A stretch of DNA of 64,000 nucleotides from positions 1-64,000 of the forward strand of contig CAVWIN010000008.1 of NCBI GenBank assembly GCA_963755085.1. Direction: 5' to 3'. This DNA is from JACVRM01 sp963755085 (GTDB taxonomy: Bacteria; Actinomycetota; Thermoleophilia; Gaiellales; Gaiellaceae). The notes under the pieces were generated by a model. The model saw nothing but the letters and a program-made list of their open reading frames with translations. It was not told the origin of the DNA and did not search any database. The translations under genes and the position numbers were made by a program. This document shows, in pieces, positions 61,942 to 64,000 of this stretch. Position 1 is the stretch's first letter. Every line of letters begins with the position of its first letter.

Positions 61942-63014
61942 CCGCGCCGCGCTCCGTCGTCGTCATCGGCGCCGGGCTCGCCGGCACGCGCTGTGCCGAG
62001 ACGCTCCGCGCCGAGGGCTACGAGGGCCGCCTCACGGTCCTCGGCGCCGAGCCCGTCGCCCCGTACGAGCGGCCGGCGCTATCGAAGGAGTTCCTCGCGG
62101 GCACGAAGCCGGCGGAACGGCTCCTGCTCCGGCCGCCGGGCTTCTGGGCCGAGCACGGCATCGAGCTGAAGCTCGGCGATCCGGTGATCGGCGTGGACAA
62201 CGGATCGCGGGTCGCCGTGACCGCCGCCGGCGCCCTGCACGCATGGGACGCGCTGATCGTCGCGGCCGGCGCACGGCCGCGGCGGCTTCCGTTCCCCGCC
62301 CCGGCGGGCGTGCACGAGCTCCGTACGCTCGCCGATGCCGCCGCGCTTCGCGAGGCGCTCGTGCCGGGCGCCCGACTCGTGGTCATCGGCGGCGGCTTCG
62401 TCGGCGCCGAGGTGGCGTCGACCGCCCGGAGCCTCGGCGTCGAGGTGACCCTGCTCGACCTGGGGCCGGCGCCTTTCGCCGCCCTGGTCGGCAGCCAGCT
62501 GGCGGAGACGCTGGCGACCCGCTTCCGCGAGCACGGCGTCGACCTGCGCACCGGCGTGCAGGCGGCGGGATTCCGCTCGGACGCGGACGGGTGCGTCTCC
62601 GGCGTGGTCCTCGACGACGGCAGTATGGTCGCGTGCGACGTCGTGCTCGTCGCGATCGGCGCCGAGCGCGCCGACGAGCTCGCGGGCAACCGCGCGCCCG
62701 GCGTCCACGTCGTCGGCGACGCAGCCGGCGGGCACGGCCACTGGACGGACGCCGCGACCGGCGGCGTGGCGCTCGCACGGCGCCTGCTCGGCCTCGAGCC
62801 GCTGCCGGCGCAGCCGCCGTTCGTATGGTCGGACCAGTTCGGGCTTCGCCTCCAGTTCGTCGGCGACCCGGCGCATGCGTCGACGGTGGAGATGGAAGGC
62901 GGCCCGGCGGACTTCGTCGCCCGTTACCGCGCACGCTCCGGCGCGCTCGTCGGCGCCGTCGCGGCGAACCGCCCGGCCGCCGTTGCCGCGCTACGGCGCG
63001 AGCTCGCCGCCTGA
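61938..63014 (+). CDS. FAD-dependent ferredoxin reductase
   Basis: A 358-residue flavoprotein. The FAD-binding motif is VVIGAGLAGTRCAETL at the N-terminus, the NAD(P)H-binding motif is VVIGGGFVGAEVASTARSLG (about residue 150), and the second FAD motif is GVHVVGDAAG. The C-terminal domain has PPFVWSDQFGLRLQFVG. It should reduce the ferredoxin encoded just before it. The 3' end overlaps the convergent ROK kinase gene by 24 bases. A relic of its end survives at 56846-56965. Confidence 0.92.
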   Translation: MTAPRSVVVIGAGLAGTRCAETLRAEGYEGRLTVLGAEPVAPYERPALSKEFLAGTKPAERLLLRPPGFWAEHGIELKLGDPVIGVDNGSRVAVTAAGALHAWDALIVAAGARPRRLPFPAPAGVHELRTLADAAALREALVPGARLVVIGGGFVGAEVASTARSLGVEVTLLDLGPAPFAALVGSQLAETLATRFREHGVDLRTGVQAAGFRSDADGCVSGVVLDDGSMVACDVVLVAIGAERADELAGNRAPGVHVVGDAAGGHGHWTDAATGGVALARRLLGLEPLPAQPPFVWSDQFGLRLQFVGDPAHASTVEMEGGPADFVARYRARSGALVGAVAANRPAAVAALRRELAA

Positions 63015-63833
63015 AGCCAGCGCAATCGCCCCGAGCACGCCCGACCGCGGGGCGAGCTCGGGCGCGACCACGGCCGGTGCCTCGACGTAGCCCGTGAGCA
63101 CAGCGTCCAGCTCGCCGCGGACGCCTTCCAGCAGCCCGCCCCGGCTCAGGACTCCGCCGCCGAGCACGATCCGCTGCGGCGAGAGCACGGCCACCACCGC
63201 AGCCAGGCCGAGAGCGAGGTAGCGAGCCTCGAGCCGCCAGGCAGCCGGATCGTCCAGCTCCTCGCCGCGCCGGCCCCAGCGCGCCGCGATCGCCGGTCCC
63301 GAGGCGAGCCCCTCCCAGCAGTCGCCGTGGAACGGGCACGTGCCCGGGAATGGGTCCTCCGGGTCGTGCGGGATCCGCACGTGGCCGAACTCGGGATGGG
63401 TCAGGCCGTGCAGGAGCCTGCCGGCGGCCATTCCCCCTCCGCCGATGCCCGTCCCCACCGTGACGTAGGCGAAGGTGTCCAGCCCGCGCGCGGCGCCCCA
63501 GCGGTGCTCGCCGAGCGCGGCCGCGTTGACGTCCGTGTCGAACACGACCGGCACGCCGAGCTCCCGCCTGATCGGCCCTACAAGATCGGTGTCGGCCCAG
63601 CCGGGCTTCGGCGTCGTCGTGATCCAGCCGCGCCGCAGGTCGACCGGCCCGAAGGAGCCGATGCCGACCGCGTCAACCGGCTCGCCCTCGCGGAAGAACG
63701 CAACCGCGCGGGCGATCGTCTCGTCCGGCGTCGTCGTCGGGATCGTCACCTCGGCGCGCAGGTCGTCCGGCCCCGTGCCGACGGCGCACATCCATTTCGT
63801 GCCGCCGGTCTCGATGCCGCCGAACGCAGCCAC
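62991..63833 (-). CDS. ROK-family sugar kinase (fructokinase-like)
   Basis: A 280-residue kinase from GTG 63833. The ATP motif is IETGGTKWMCAVG, a second is TVGTGIGGGGM. The zinc-site region is HPEFGHVRIPHDPEDPFPGT then CPFHGDCWEGLASG, and the C-terminal motif is VLGGGVLSRGG. The DPFPGTCPFHGDCWEG block is typical of ROK fructokinases. No ribosome site is seen; -10-like elements lie within the 19-base gap to the divergent gene, so translation is probably leaderless. Confidence 0.92.
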   Translation of the reverse strand: MAAFGGIETGGTKWMCAVGTGPDDLRAEVTIPTTTPDETIARAVAFFREGEPVDAVGIGSFGPVDLRRGWITTTPKPGWADTDLVGPIRRELGVPVVFDTDVNAAALGEHRWGAARGLDTFAYVTVGTGIGGGGMAAGRLLHGLTHPEFGHVRIPHDPEDPFPGTCPFHGDCWEGLASGPAIAARWGRRGEELDDPAAWRLEARYLALGLAAVVAVLSPQRIVLGGGVLSRGGLLEGVRGELDAVLTGYVEAPAVVAPELAPRSGVLGAIALASGGELAP

Positions 63834-63852
63834 GTGCTATCGCTATCACGCT
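63834..63852. promoter_or_regulatory. 19-bp divergent promoter for two leaderless genes
   Basis: Only 19 bases separate GTG 63833 (minus) and GTG 63853 (plus). The sequence gtgctatcgctatcacgct holds CTATCG/CTATCA on one strand and GATAGC repeats on the other, usable as -10 elements for both directions. The two promoters must overlap, so their use is probably exclusive. Confidence 0.45.
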
Positions 63853-64000
63853 GTGGCGGCGCCCGCGACCTCGACCCTGCGCTGGGGGCTCATGTCCACT
63901 GCGCGCATCAACGACCGCGTGCTCGCGGCCGCGGCCCTGTCCGACCGGGCCGAGATCGTGGCCGTCGGCGGCCGCGACGGCGCGGTCACCCAGGCGTATG
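63853..64000 (+). CDS. Gfo/Idh/MocA-family oxidoreductase (5' part)
   Basis: The first 49 codons, cut by the window end. LRWGLMSTARINDRVLAAAA and AEIVAVGGRDGA form the N-terminal NAD(P)-binding region of Gfo/Idh/MocA sugar dehydrogenases, with Ser-Thr-Ala-Arg in place of the common G-x-G-x-x-G pattern, as in one well-known subgroup. GTG 63853 is the first usable start. A role in sugar metabolism alongside the divergent kinase is likely. Confidence 0.82.
   Translation, partial: MAAPATSTLRWGLMSTARINDRVLAAAALSDRAEIVAVGGRDGAVTQAY

Overview
The window is GC-rich DNA from an actinobacterium, most like the class Thermoleophilia (Solirubrobacterales/Gaiellales-type soil bacteria). The evidence is the codon use, a monoderm Flp-pilus locus without a secretin, class III cyclase/ATPase remnants, many GTG starts, several GTG starts that look leaderless, and families of secreted repeat proteins. 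This placement is inference from gene content; no marker gene was searched.

0-3 kb: a tRNA-Arg(CCT) gene followed by two copies of its 3' half (361 and 2894). Between them lie a secreted Asp-box propeller gene and a broken cyclase-ATPase gene, so this is probably an old tRNA-targeted insertion scar. 3-21 kb: a secreted-protein zone. It has a three-repeat cysteine protein, an L,D-transpeptidase, and two very large convergent surface-protein genes of about 5.8 kb each (5885-11624 plus; 14224-20081 minus). Both are built from homogenised tandem repeats (5 x 279 bp; 12 x about 297 bp). The plus-strand gene carries one frameshift and the minus-strand gene many. Between and beyond them are a decayed SDR gene, two small secreted proteins and a collagen-like remnant.

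21-31.4 kb: a complete Flp/Tad type IVc pilus locus. One tightly overlapped minus-strand operon runs pilin, TadE, TadG, CpaB, CpaE, CpaF, a VWA-TadB fusion and TadC, with the prepilin peptidase divergent beside it. 31.4-33 kb: two divergent NarL-type response regulators, one with a frameshift. 33-39.4 kb: FKBP isomerase, APC permease, hemerythrin, and a two-gene operon of asparagine synthetase A and tryptophanase.

39.5-56.4 kb: a copper/quinoprotein zone. It has cupredoxins, a CopC-CopD fusion, three PQQ-type propeller proteins, and a MoxR-DUF58-VWA operon whose early genes are joined by four-base GTGA overlaps. A 163-bp imperfect palindrome separates the quinoprotein gene from copCD. 56.4-64 kb: a two-component system, two low-complexity membrane-anchored proteins, ApbE, a ferric-reductase-like membrane protein, a ferredoxin, an FAD reductase, a ROK kinase and the start of a Gfo/Idh/MocA oxidoreductase. 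Just before it, at 56.45-57.09 kb, lies a shrunken collinear relic of this same block, evidence of an old tandem duplication followed by two internal deletions.

No CRISPR array, transposase, integrase or rRNA was seen.
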